Under the pieces are notes generated by a model. The model saw nothing but the letters and a program-made list of their open reading frames with translations, made no database searches and had not been told where the DNA came from. The translations under genes and the position numbers were made by a program. Below, in pieces: positions 18,075 to 27,482 of a stretch of DNA of 64,000 bases. How positions within the stretch are numbered: the stretch's first letter is position 1; every line of letters starts with the position of its first letter. Origin of the DNA: Ustilago trichophora (Eukaryota; Basidiomycota; Ustilaginomycetes; Ustilaginales; Ustilaginaceae); assembly GCA_900323505.1 (NCBI GenBank), contig OOIN01000047.1, forward strand, positions 310,001-374,000, written 5' to 3'.

Positions 18075-21000
18075 TTACTTGAGACCCATCTCCTTGAGCC
18101 GGTCCCTCTTGAGCCGGCCCGGATGATCCTTGTCATCCTCAGGCACCATGATCTCCTTCCACACCTCACGCAGCTGCAGCAGGTCCATGATTGTAGCGTC
18201 TCCGACACCAGGAGCAACATCAGCGCCGTTGGTGTGTTTGTCAGCCGCGGCATCGACCAGTGTATCAGGCCCGTACTCTGACCCGACGAAGTGAATGCGG
18301 TAGATCAGCCCATCAGCACATCCCACCACTACGCTCTCATGGTCTAACTCCATCGCCATCGGGTTGCGTGCCGGTGTGGCTAGGTCAAGCGACTGTGCTT
18401 CCCATGCTCCTCTGATGGGTACTGTGATGCCAGCAGCGACTTCGATCGAGGGCTCGATCGGAGTAGGGACACAGATCGAGGTGGTTGCGTCGGGGGATGT
18501 AGACGCAACTTCGGCGCCAGATCCATTGCTAGCGTTGACTGTGGATTGCTCGAGCTGAGTCGAAGTCATTCCATGGTCAAACGGCAAGCTGCTGGCATAG
18601 AGCTTCCGTTCGGCGCCTGCACGGCTGCTGAATCTTGTAGACGCAACAATACGTCGTTTGGTCGGGTCCACGCAGCCGACCGCTACATCGGGCGTCTCCA
18701 AAATCGACACAACGCGGGGTGCGTTAGACAGGTCAGGAGCAATACGAGTAGCGTTGACGTCGCTGTCCACTCTGCCGTTGAGGTCGGCGATGGACGCATC
18801 GGGAGTCATGTCATCGGCATCACTGGCGGGCGTCGATGGGAAGGACATGGAAGCAGCCGATGCGGAAGCGCTGATTCGTCTGGGCGTCGACGCGCCCGAT
18901 TCTTTACCAGGCTCAAGATCGGCAGTGGCAAGCGGCCACGGTGCAGGGCCTGCCACTCTCCGTACGGTAGTGCTTGGTCTCGGTCGCGATGGTGTAGAGA
19001 GACCCGGCTGGGCAGGTGCATCGTGGTTCACTGTAGCACCTAGCGATGCTCGGCCCGTGCGTGCGGGCGTGTTCGACGCCGACGATGCTCCGACCATCGA
19101 GCGGCGAGGCGACCTTGCATGACTAATGCCACTTGCAGAGGAGGTAGTGCTCGTGTTAGAGTCGCGTCGAGACCTGACACCTGCCGGAGATGCAGCCGTG
19201 GTGCTAGCATTGCTCATCGTTGAGTCTCGACGTGCGCGAAGGGGGCTAAGGCCCGACATGCCAACGGCATTACTGAGCCTCGAAGACGCACTTCGACGGA
19301 GGCCCTCTGCCGTTAAGGGCGTTTGCGACTCCCTGGCCGGCACCACATGCTCCTGCCACTCGAGATGCACCACCACATTCTTGGACGCGACCGTCATGGT
19401 ATTGCCGTGCGCAGCAAACCATTCGAGCATCGAAGATCCGCTCGCCAGATCCCCCAATCGCGCGCCCAGTCCAAGCTCTGCACCTCCGAGCTTGGTCAGC
19501 TGGAACTGGCCGATCATTTCACGGCGTGGGACGCTAAAGCACCGAATCATGCCGTCCACGGTCACCGCAACTAGCTTGTCCGTGTCGACGAGCGATACGC
19601 CCAGCGAGACGTTGCTCTGCTGACCGAAGCGGACCAGCTTTGCGCCCGTCCTCCAATCCCACACCACAATCGCTTTATCCTGCCCCACACTGACGAGGTA
19701 ATGCTGGTTGATGGCGACGTTGCGAATGCCCCGATTGTGACCCGACAGCGTCTGGATCAGCTCCCAGCTCTTCATATCCCACACCAGCACGCGGCCAGTA
19801 TCGTACAGGCCAGCACACAACACGCCTTCCTCGAGCAAGAAGTCGAGGCATGCGATTGCCTTGGCCCGCAACACTTTGCGGCATTGACCGGTAGAAATGT
19901 CCCAGACACGAATCGTTTCGTCATAGCTTCCGGTGACGAGCGTCTTGCGCCCTTTGAGCTTCATCGCGGTGACAAAGCCAGAGTGACCTTCGAGCTTCTG
20001 AATGCTTTGCGCAAGACCCTTGGCCCAGTTCCGTTCGCGGAAGAAGAGCCCTTTGACGAGCGGCTCCCAGCCCTGTGGATCGGAAGGAGGGACAAGTCTG
20101 ACAGGGTCTGCCTCGGTGAGAGCCAAAGCGTGTGATCTCCAAAGCTCTGGAGTTGCGGCGAGCGAATGCCATTTCTTGGACACGTGGCGGCAGCGAAGGA
20201 GGTCTTGGATAGGTAGCTTCTCGAAGATCTTGAGCGCCACAGAATCAGGAAGACCGCTGACCACGTCACGAGTCATGCGCAAGTGCTTCTCGAGCGTCTT
20301 TGACATGGCAGTAATGTCTCCTGGAAGGCATGCGCTGAGAATGATGCCCAGCAGCTGGATTCGCAAGTGGGACGGCAGCCTCTGGAACTCGCGGCGAATG
20401 GCCTCTTCGTCGAATCCACTACCTCCTGGCAAGCTCGCATTCTGAATTCCACCTCTAGGCTTCAAAGCAGCGACATCGAAAGATCCAGCCGTCTTCTTGT
20501 CGTCCTCACTCTCCGGCTGCGATGGGGGCAGAGAGTCGTCCTCCTCCCTAAAGTAGATGCATGAATGCCACCCAAGCTCCTTTGCAGCTACGATATTGAG
20601 CGAGCTGTCATCGACAAAGTAGTTCCTCGTCTCTGGGGACGCACCTACGACCGCGAGCGCCGCACGATAATAGTCGAGCTCCGGCTTGCACGCAAAGTCA
20701 CGTACGGCATAGTCGCAGTAGACGATGCCTTCCACCTGGTCTTCGAGCTCCAGCAGACGCAAAACTCTGTCAGCATGGTACTTGTAGGCGTTCGTGGCGG
20801 CAAACACGCGCACGCGGGTGCGGTCGATGTCAGTGAGCAAACGTTTGATCTGCGGATCGGGACGGAGGATTTCCTCAAGGGGCAAGCTTGCATCGCACTT
20901 GCGGTCATAGTCGAGCGGGTCAATCTGATGATGCTTGACAAGTCCGCGGATGGCGAGACCGTACGTCTTGTAGTAGGTGGTGTGAAGGGTTTTAGCTTCG

Positions 21001-21641
21001 TCCTCGCTGAGGCCCATGCCGTGGAAGTAAGCTCGAATACGCTCGGCCATGAGGTCGGCGATCTTAGTGCTGCGCTTATAGAGAGTGTTGTCGATGTCAA
21101 GCCAGACGATAGCCTCGTTGGTGCGCATGGACGGGTCAGGTAAGCCAGAGATGGAGCGGGGCTCATAGCCGATACGGCTTGTGAGCGTTGCTAGGTCTTC
21201 GGTGCTGGTGCTTTCGTCCTTGTGTTGGTGGGACGAGCCGAGGGGCTCAGATGCGGAGGGGTGACTGGAGCCATTGGTGCTCGTACTCTCTATGCCCTTG
21301 TCACCGTTTGTGGCGGAGGATTTAAAATTATGTTTAGAGTCTTGCCGAGTCAGTGTCTTTGCTGTTGCTGATGCTACTCTGTTGGTGGTGTTTATCGCAG
21401 AACTCTTTCGTGCAGGTGCGCTAGGCGTTGAAGTTCCTACTGAAGAAGGACCTTTGCGCAGAGGCGGATCGGTCGAAATGAGCTTCGACGATGATACTTT
21501 GCGTGTTCGTGCTGGTGTAGGGGACAGGGTCGCCCCGGATTTGGGCTTGGTAGCATTGTCTGGCCCATTGGATGAGCTCGGCTCTGTTGCTCTGGTCTGT
21601 GAGACCATGATGCTGACCCAGTCGCTTTGCCAGTCCGACAA
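18075..21641 (-). CDS. fusion protein: HAD pyrimidine-nucleotidase-like domain + F-box + WD40 repeats
   Basis: One uninterrupted 1188-codon frame carries two normally separate proteins. Residues 1-178 are Ser/Thr-rich and disordered. Residues 179-365 are a HAD hydrolase very like yeast Sdt1/Phm8 nucleotidases: motif I DIDNTLY (Asp182, Asp184), the cap segment YKTYGLAIRGLVKHHQI, motif II ATNAYK (Thr283), motif III Lys319 in CKPELDYY, and motif IV DDSSLN (Asp344-345). All catalytic positions are present. After a 45-residue linker come a helical stretch (411-455) that resembles the dimerisation segment of Cdc4/Fbw7-type proteins, an F-box (about 458-505, GLPDSVALKIFEKLPIQDLL), and WD repeats from 548 to about 715 (GSYDETIRVWD, SVGQDKAIVVWDW). 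A long Ser-rich region follows, with a last WD-like repeat near the C-terminus. F-box proteins present substrates to SCF ubiquitin ligases. How the nucleotidase relates to that is unknown. The domain calls are firm; the joint role is open. Confidence 0.93.
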   Translation of the reverse strand: MSDWQSDWVSIMVSQTRATEPSSSNGPDNATKPKSGATLSPTPARTRKVSSSKLISTDPPLRKGPSSVGTSTPSAPARKSSAINTTNRVASATAKTLTRQDSKHNFKSSATNGDKGIESTSTNGSSHPSASEPLGSSHQHKDESTSTEDLATLTSRIGYEPRSISGLPDPSMRTNEAIVWLDIDNTLYKRSTKIADLMAERIRAYFHGMGLSEDEAKTLHTTYYKTYGLAIRGLVKHHQIDPLDYDRKCDASLPLEEILRPDPQIKRLLTDIDRTRVRVFAATNAYKYHADRVLRLLELEDQVEGIVYCDYAVRDFACKPELDYYRAALAVVGASPETRNYFVDDSSLNIVAAKELGWHSCIYFREEDDSLPPSQPESEDDKKTAGSFDVAALKPRGGIQNASLPGGSGFDEEAIRREFQRLPSHLRIQLLGIILSACLPGDITAMSKTLEKHLRMTRDVVSGLPDSVALKIFEKLPIQDLLRCRHVSKKWHSLAATPELWRSHALALTEADPVRLVPPSDPQGWEPLVKGLFFRERNWAKGLAQSIQKLEGHSGFVTAMKLKGRKTLVTGSYDETIRVWDISTGQCRKVLRAKAIACLDFLLEEGVLCAGLYDTGRVLVWDMKSWELIQTLSGHNRGIRNVAINQHYLVSVGQDKAIVVWDWRTGAKLVRFGQQSNVSLGVSLVDTDKLVAVTVDGMIRCFSVPRREMIGQFQLTKLGGAELGLGARLGDLASGSSMLEWFAAHGNTMTVASKNVVVHLEWQEHVVPARESQTPLTAEGLRRSASSRLSNAVGMSGLSPLRARRDSTMSNASTTAASPAGVRSRRDSNTSTTSSASGISHARSPRRSMVGASSASNTPARTGRASLGATVNHDAPAQPGLSTPSRPRPSTTVRRVAGPAPWPLATADLEPGKESGASTPRRISASASAASMSFPSTPASDADDMTPDASIADLNGRVDSDVNATRIAPDLSNAPRVVSILETPDVAVGCVDPTKRRIVASTRFSSRAGAERKLYASSLPFDHGMTSTQLEQSTVNASNGSGAEVASTSPDATTSICVPTPIEPSIEVAAGITVPIRGAWEAQSLDLATPARNPMAMELDHESVVVGCADGLIYRIHFVGSEYGPDTLVDAAADKHTNGADVAPGVGDATIMDLLQLREVWKEIMVPEDDKDHPGRLKRDRLKEMGLK

Positions 21642-22049
21642 AGTCAGTGCTGTTTGGCCTCAGACCAGATAATGGTGACAGTCAATGCGAGCGGAACAGT
21701 GGGTGCCCAACAAGCGAGCGGAAGTCGGGACCCTGAAGTTGAAAGCAAGTGTTGCGTGCGTGTGTGTGTGGCTGGGACTTCCTAAAACCGGCCTGTGCAC
21801 TTTTTGCAATGGTGGAAAGTCCACGTGTGGATGAGAATCTGACATCTTCACTTTTCGGAGAGCGGACATGTGGAGGCTTGACTCTGCCAAAAAAAAAAAA
21901 AAAGCACGGCATGATGCCTTGTGCTTGCGTATTTACTCAACAGCATGACAGTAACAGCGTACAAGAGTTTGTTATCCTTGGCGTGTAGAGCAGCGTCGAC
22001 TATCACCATCACCATTCTTTCGACCAACTTCTTTAGAAAACTGCCATTC
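21642..22049. promoter_or_regulatory. divergent promoter (HAD/F-box gene and NAD(P)-binding gene)
   Basis: A 408-base divergent spacer with a poly-A tract near 21889-21903. An in-frame ATG at 21921 could lengthen the right-hand protein by 43 residues, but the ATG at 22050 gives a normal Rossmann N-terminus. Confidence 0.6.
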
Positions 22050-23265
22050 ATGACAAGCAATCCTCTGTCCATCTTCATCGTTGGCGGCCACGGCAAAGTC
22101 GCGCTCCACTTTACCCGCCTAGCCGCCGCCCAAGGCCACAAGGTCTTCAGCATGATCCGCCAATCCGAGCATGCGTCCGATTTGCCGTCCGGGCCTTCCT
22201 CCGAATCCGTCCAGCCAGTACTCGCCTCTCTTGAGCAGTCTTCCGTGTCGGATATTGCCTCATTGTTCAACAAGTATTCGCCCAACGTCATTCTCTTCAG
22301 CGCCGGCGCAGGAGGCAAGGGAGGTGTCGAGCGTACCAAGGCGGTCGACGAACAGGGAGCCATCAAGGTTTTCGATGCCATTGAGGAGAGTGGAATCGCC
22401 AAGAATCAAGATTTCCGCAGATTCCTGCTCGTCTCGGCCGTCGATGTGAGGGACAAGACCAAATCTCCTCCTTCGTGGTACCAGAAGCCAGAGTGAGCAT
22501 CACCAACCTGAATCCGATGACTCATGACTTTTTTTTTTTTTTTTTTTTGCGGCTGTGCACAACTCAAACTCACCCCCATATCCAACCGTTGCTCCTCGGC
22601 TTTCTATTGCAGCCTCGAACGCTCCGAAAAAACACGAAGTGCCATCGGTGCCTACATGGATGTGAGTTGACTGCCAAATTTCAGGGTTGCCGTATTCTTC
22701 TCTCTCTGTTGTAGGAAGTGCAGCCGACAAGCTGACCTATCTTTGCTCTGCATTCCTGTCACCGCTCGCAACTGCCAGGCCAAGTGTAGTTATCTCTTGA
22801 GTTATCTGTCCACGGACGTGCTTCCAAATCTCTCTACACCGCTTTTCTGACTCTACCACATCTTGCCCACCCGTGTCCACCCACCATAGACGCCGCCGAC
22901 AAGAACCTTTCCACCCGCGCATCGTTTCCCTGGTTTGTCGTTCGCCCCGGAGGCCTTCTTGATGAGCCTGCGACCGGAAAAGTTGCCCTCGGCGCTCACC
23001 AAAGTCTCGTTCACTCTGTACGTACCCTTTTGGCCTTCGCACCAACCCCACTCTACATTCTTCTGACCCCCCACCAACCGCTAACCTTTTTCCTCTGGTA
23101 ACTAAGATTCCACGCGAAGACGTAGCAGCGACCCTTCTCGAAGTCGCTCAGCTTCCAAAGGGGCAAGCAGACGGCCTTATGCTCGACCTGCTGGCAGGTG
23201 ACCAAGATATCCCCACCTCTGTCAAAGAAGCTGTTGAGCGAGGTCGCACCGACTTTGAGGGTTAG
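22050..23265 (+). CDS. NAD(P)-binding Rossmann-fold protein (atypical SDR / NmrA-like), five exons with a 7-base micro-exon
   Basis: Spliced model: 22050-22492, 22613-22661, 22779-22785, 22890-23017 and 23107-23265 (786 bases, 261 residues). The N-terminus PLSIFIVGGHGKVALHFTRL has the glycine-rich dinucleotide loop. Later segments FRRFLLVSAVD, SAIGAYMDAKYAADKNL and WFVVRPGGLLDEP follow the order of small atypical SDR proteins (YwnB/Hscarg-like), where the Tyr/Lys region and RPG motif lie beside the cofactor. The C-terminal exon IPREDVAATLLEV... fits the same family. The frame between exons 2 and 4 is off by one unless the 7 bases GCCAAGT at 22779-22785 are included. With them the text reads MD-AK-Y-AADK. 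The flanks are CTGCCAG before and GTAGTT after, with a CTGAC branch-like site in each neighbouring intron. The substrate is unknown. Confidence 0.85.
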
Positions 23266-24066
23266 GTTAGACTCAAGTTCATTTGCACCGCACCTCGGAG
23301 TCCCATCGTTCGACTTCGTAATGCCATGCTTTGGCGTCTTCTGAGACCTGTACCTACATCTGACAAATCTTCTTCGTAAGAAAAACTTTTAGAAGGTGCC
23401 ACCGAAGCTATTTTTGTGCATGTTCCCGGTGGTGTGATGGCCTTGTGGAACTGGCGATCCATCGGTCCACCAGATACTGCAAGCCATTTAATCGCGAGAT
23501 GCCGGTCCATCACCACAGTGCATGCACATGCTCGACAATGGAGTCGGAAGAAAACGAGAGAAAGAGCAATGAGTGAGGGTGGGATATGTCAGTCGGAAGC
23601 ATGGATCCCGCCGGCCCCTCAAGATGAAGGGTCTTGCTGCGGGCCCCTACGGCGGGCCTTGCTGGTCTGTTGAATCTGACTCAGACAAAGCCCACATTGT
23701 TCCTTCTACGCACCGTGCCCGCTTTCTCATTCCGGCTATCTGGATTCTTTTCGAGGCGTACGGAGCGCATTGCAAACTCAGAGTGCGCGGACCACAATAT
23801 GCATTGGACTACCACCAGACTAAGTGTGAATCGCGAATGAGCTCAAGATCGTGCATTCCTCTTGATGCTAGAAATCTTGAGCCATTGGTGAAGGTAGATA
23901 GACTTGGGGTCAAATCCCATTTTCTCATCGAACCGGCACCAACTCCTCCCCCTTTACCTTCTCCATTCCCTTTCCCCTTACCCCTTGACCTCCATCTCAA
24001 CTACCCTCCATACCATTTCTCCCAACCGCCCCCTGACTCCCCTCGATCCCCTGCGAGAACTTCGCC
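23266..24066. promoter_or_regulatory. intergenic, pectinesterase promoter
   Basis: An 800-base spacer. The last 150 bases are C/T-rich, as expected for a leader just before the ATG at 24067. No other feature seen. Confidence 0.55.
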
Positions 24067-25506
24067 ATGCTCTCGCACTCCTACCTCCTGACGTGTCTCA
24101 TCGGCCTCATTTTCCTCTTCAGCTCGAGCATCGCCGCTCCGTTTATTGACGAAGACCTCCACCACACAACCACACTCGACAGCAAATGCCAAGAGGTCAA
24201 AAATCCTCTCGATCCTAACCCGCTCCAGTACTGTCCAAAGGGTAGCGTCTTTGTGAGCCAGAAGCATCCTGCTGCCGGTTTCAAGACCATCAGTTCTGCT
24301 CTCGAAGCATTGTAAGTAACGTTCGCTTTCTCCTTTCTCTGGACGCCCTAAATCCTGAAGGTCTCACTTAGGCTATTGCTACAGTACTTTTCCACGGAAG
24401 TCAGATGTTCCGGTCTGACGCGTGGTGACGGTTTTAGGGCTGCCTGCTGACTTCGTTCCGCGTGTACCTATCCCGATCTATGCGCTGTGACTGCAGGCCT
24501 GATGATGGAAGCTCGAGGACCATCCTCATCGACGAAGGTATCTACCATGAAAAGGTCGTGATTGGACGGGCCAGTCCCACCGTCTTTGCCGTAAGTCTCC
24601 CGCATCAATTCCACAAACACATAGCTTCTAATCTCCTCTCATCGCTTGACTTTTCCATGACAGGGAGTGACCTCCGAAAGTCACAATCCGGACTCGAACC
24701 GCGTTTCCATCTGGCAATCCTCGTACGTCAACCAATCCGACCCGCACAACACGCTGCACAACTGTGATGCGGTCGTCCTGGGTGTTGGCACCGAGAGCCC
24801 CATTGGCTCCTCCGACTTTAAGGCGTACAATATCGATTTCACCCAGCGACAATTCTTTGAGGGCAAAGAAGTGACTCAGTACCAACTTGGACCCGCCGCA
24901 GCTTTGTGCGTGGTAGGTAGCAATGCGTCTTTCTACTCGTGCGGCTTTTCGTCTTATCAGGACACGATCTATGTCGGTTCGTCCTCTCAGGCGTTTTTCT
25001 TCAAGTCGATCGTCAAAGGCATGACGGACCAACTGTATGGCTCGGGTAAGGCTTGGTTCGAACGTGTCACTTTGCTCTCTCGCGCCTGCGGTGGCGGAAT
25101 CACCGCCTGGCGTGGAGACCCCGCAGACCCTCTAGTCGGAGTCTACATTAGCAACTCTGAGATCAAGAAGTCTCCCGACGCTTCCACCCTCAAAAAGATG
25201 AAAGGTAAATGCCATCTTGGTCGCCCCTGGAATGTCTACAGTCACTCAACATATCTCAGCACAAAGATGTCCAACATCATCGCCGATGCTGGATTCAAAG
25301 TGTGGGGAAAAAAGGAGTCCAACTTTGATCCGAAGCTAACCCATTTCGAGGAGTGGAACTCGAGCGGAGAGGGTGGCAATATGGCCACCAGAGACTACGC
25401 ACTGGAAAAGGCACTGACCGAACACGACGCCAAGCAGATCACTTATCGCCATGTCTTTGGAGGAGAGGCTCCGTGGATCGACGAAAAGCCTGTCAAGAAC
25501 TGGTGA
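24067..25506 (+). CDS. secreted pectin methylesterase (CE8), three exons
   Basis: Spliced model: 24067-24311, 24497-24590 and 24664-25506 (1182 bases, 393 residues), all GT...AG and in frame. Residues 1 to about 23 form a signal peptide (LLTCLIGLIFLFSSSIAAP). The mature part matches pectinesterases: the GFKTISSAL start of the beta helix, Gln187 in the QLGPAAALCV stretch, Gln212-Asp213 in SSYQDTIYV, the second Asp (235) in GMTDQLYGSG, and Arg300/Trp302 in HLGRPW. The second catalytic motif departs from the usual GxVDFIFG, but the Asp is kept. These enzymes remove methyl esters from plant pectin so that pectate lyases and polygalacturonases can act. In a plant-associated fungus this points to host cell-wall modification. 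Neighbouring genes are not obviously related. Confidence 0.92.
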
Positions 25507-25766
25507 AGCCGCCGCAACATTGCTTCTCTTACTTCACGGTCATGCTCCTTTGTTGCTTTTGACTTCACTCGAGCGTCGCGCCTTTGTGGTCTCCTTCCCA
25601 CCTTCACCTTCAACCTTCTTTCACGACAATCTTGAATTCAGCAAGGCACTGCCAATCGATGCTTTTTGATACGATGCTGAATCGCATGACAGCAGTAGTG
25701 GAATTGTTGAACGCTGTAGCTCTACAAAGTGAATCCATGTTTCTCCGTTTCCCCAAGAGCGCGTTT

Positions 25767-27482
25767 TCAACGCCTCTTGCCTAGAACCTTGATGGCACTA
25801 GCTTTGATCACATTGGCCGCCTTCTCCATCTCCTTCTTGGTAAATGCCGCGCTGACCGCAACCCGAATGTTGGGCCTTGACTCGGGGGCGACTTCCAACA
25901 CCTTGGGGTTGATGCTGGGCAACCTCTTCATCCTGCTGATAAAGATACCGTGTTCAAGGGCGTCGTCAACAATAGCCTGAAGCAGCCTCATCTGTTCGTC
26001 TACGGAGAGATCGTGCTCTGTTGGACCTGCGGCAGCGATGCGCTTCTCGTCGTTGCTATTGGCGAGGGTCAAACTGACATCGCCAACAGCGAGACTGTTT
26101 TTGCCCTTGTCAAACTTGTCCGATGGTGTGTCGGGATGACGGTCGGTCTTGCTGCGAATCTGGATGTGGACGAGAGGGCTGCGTGGATCGGATGAGATGC
26201 GAAGCGATTCGACGTGGTCAAGGATGGAGCGGAGGGACTTGACGTTTTCATGGAGCGTAGAGAGGATAGAGGGTTGGGCGACCAGGTATGAGATGGCTGT
26301 GCTGGCTGCAACGGCGAGCAAGGCGGGAAGTGCGGCAGAGAAGACGAACGAGGTGCCGTTGATACGTTGGTGGAAGACGACCTCGTCCGAGCCGGCACAG
26401 AAGCCACCGGCAGCACCGAGCGTGTTGGCCATGGAACCGACGAGGATCTCGATTTCCGAGGCAGGGATGTTGTAGAGTTCGGTGAGACCGCGACCGGTAG
26501 CACCGACGGTGCCGAAACTGATGCTCTCGTCGAGAATCAGACGGAACTTGTAGCGCTTCTTGAGTTCCTGGATCTTGGGAAGGTCGCTGAGAGCACCGTC
26601 AGCCTCAAAAATACCTTCGGTAACAATGAAGCGACGGGTGAGAGGACCGTTTCTGCGCTTGGTGTCGCGCTTGACCTGTTCGAGGACCTGCTGGAGCGAG
26701 TCCATATCGTTGTGGTCGTACCAGTAGACGGTGGATCGCGAGATTTGAATACCCTTTTGGATGGCATAGTTGACACCTCGGTCGGCGACGATGATATCGC
26801 CACGCTTGGAGAAGGCAGGAATGACGGACGAGACGGTGCTGAAACCTTGACTGTAGATAATGCAGTTCTGGGTGCCGAGGAAGCGAGCAATGTCGGCCTC
26901 GAGCTGCATGTGAACATCGATGGTTCCGTAGAATCCAGGAGGCGAGCAACTTCCAACGCCGTAGTTACGAAGCGTCTCGATGGCTTTGTCCTTGACAGCT
27001 TGGTGTGCGGCGAGGTTGGTAAAGTTGTAGCTGGCGAGATTGATGACCTGGGTGGGCTTGCCTGCGTTGTGGGAGGCAAGGCTGATCTTGGGCTTGCTGC
27101 TCTGGCCGCCGACGATGGTGGGAATGGAGGCAAGCTCACGCGACTCTGCGGGAGTGAGGGGAGCGCAGAGGGGCTCGGGCTTGAACTCTGCGACGAGATC
27201 GTCGATCTCCTTGGCAGAGAGATTGACAAAATTCTTGCCGCTGGCACCACCACGTGTTCGGCTCTGCAGTACCGTCCTCAAAGCGAAGAGGACAAGGAAG
27301 AGCTCGAGAAGAGAGCGAATAGGATCATTCTGGTAGCTGCTGGCGACGTATCGTGCGATGATGGCACTTCCTGGGATCTTTTTGAAGTTTTCGGCGGCGA
27401 GCGTGACAGCAGCTTGAAAGTATTCTGTGAGCGCCGAAGCTGTCGCCGAGGCTTGCTCTGTGGGTATCGCTTCTACAGCCAT
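25767..27482 (-). CDS. LCB1: serine palmitoyltransferase subunit 1 (Lcb1)
   Basis: The start is at 27482 (571 residues). The open frame continues 108 codons upstream but that part is unlike the family. A single membrane segment lies near residues 53-74, then an alpha-oxoamine synthase fold: INLASYNFTNLAAH, NYGVGSCSPPGFYGTIDVH (Cys179 is the position mutated in human sensory neuropathy), FIVTEGIFEADG and LILDESISFGTVG. The segment SMANTLGAAGGFCAG lacks the cofactor lysine that Lcb2 carries at this place, which marks the non-catalytic subunit. Lcb1 pairs with Lcb2 in the ER to condense serine and palmitoyl-CoA, the first step of sphingolipid synthesis. The Lcb2 gene is not in the window. Intronless. 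Confidence 0.95.
   Translation of the reverse strand: MAVEAIPTEQASATASALTEYFQAAVTLAAENFKKIPGSAIIARYVASSYQNDPIRSLLELFLVLFALRTVLQSRTRGGASGKNFVNLSAKEIDDLVAEFKPEPLCAPLTPAESRELASIPTIVGGQSSKPKISLASHNAGKPTQVINLASYNFTNLAAHQAVKDKAIETLRNYGVGSCSPPGFYGTIDVHMQLEADIARFLGTQNCIIYSQGFSTVSSVIPAFSKRGDIIVADRGVNYAIQKGIQISRSTVYWYDHNDMDSLQQVLEQVKRDTKRRNGPLTRRFIVTEGIFEADGALSDLPKIQELKKRYKFRLILDESISFGTVGATGRGLTELYNIPASEIEILVGSMANTLGAAGGFCAGSDEVVFHQRINGTSFVFSAALPALLAVAASTAISYLVAQPSILSTLHENVKSLRSILDHVESLRISSDPRSPLVHIQIRSKTDRHPDTPSDKFDKGKNSLAVGDVSLTLANSNDEKRIAAAGPTEHDLSVDEQMRLLQAIVDDALEHGIFISRMKRLPSINPKVLEVAPESRPNIRVAVSAAFTKKEMEKAANVIKASAIKVLGKRR

Noticed and set aside
21921..22049. A longer N-terminus for the NAD(P)-binding protein
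   Set aside because: It could be a mitochondrial leader, but the Rossmann fold starts right after the ATG at 22050 and the extra part overlaps promoter-like DNA.
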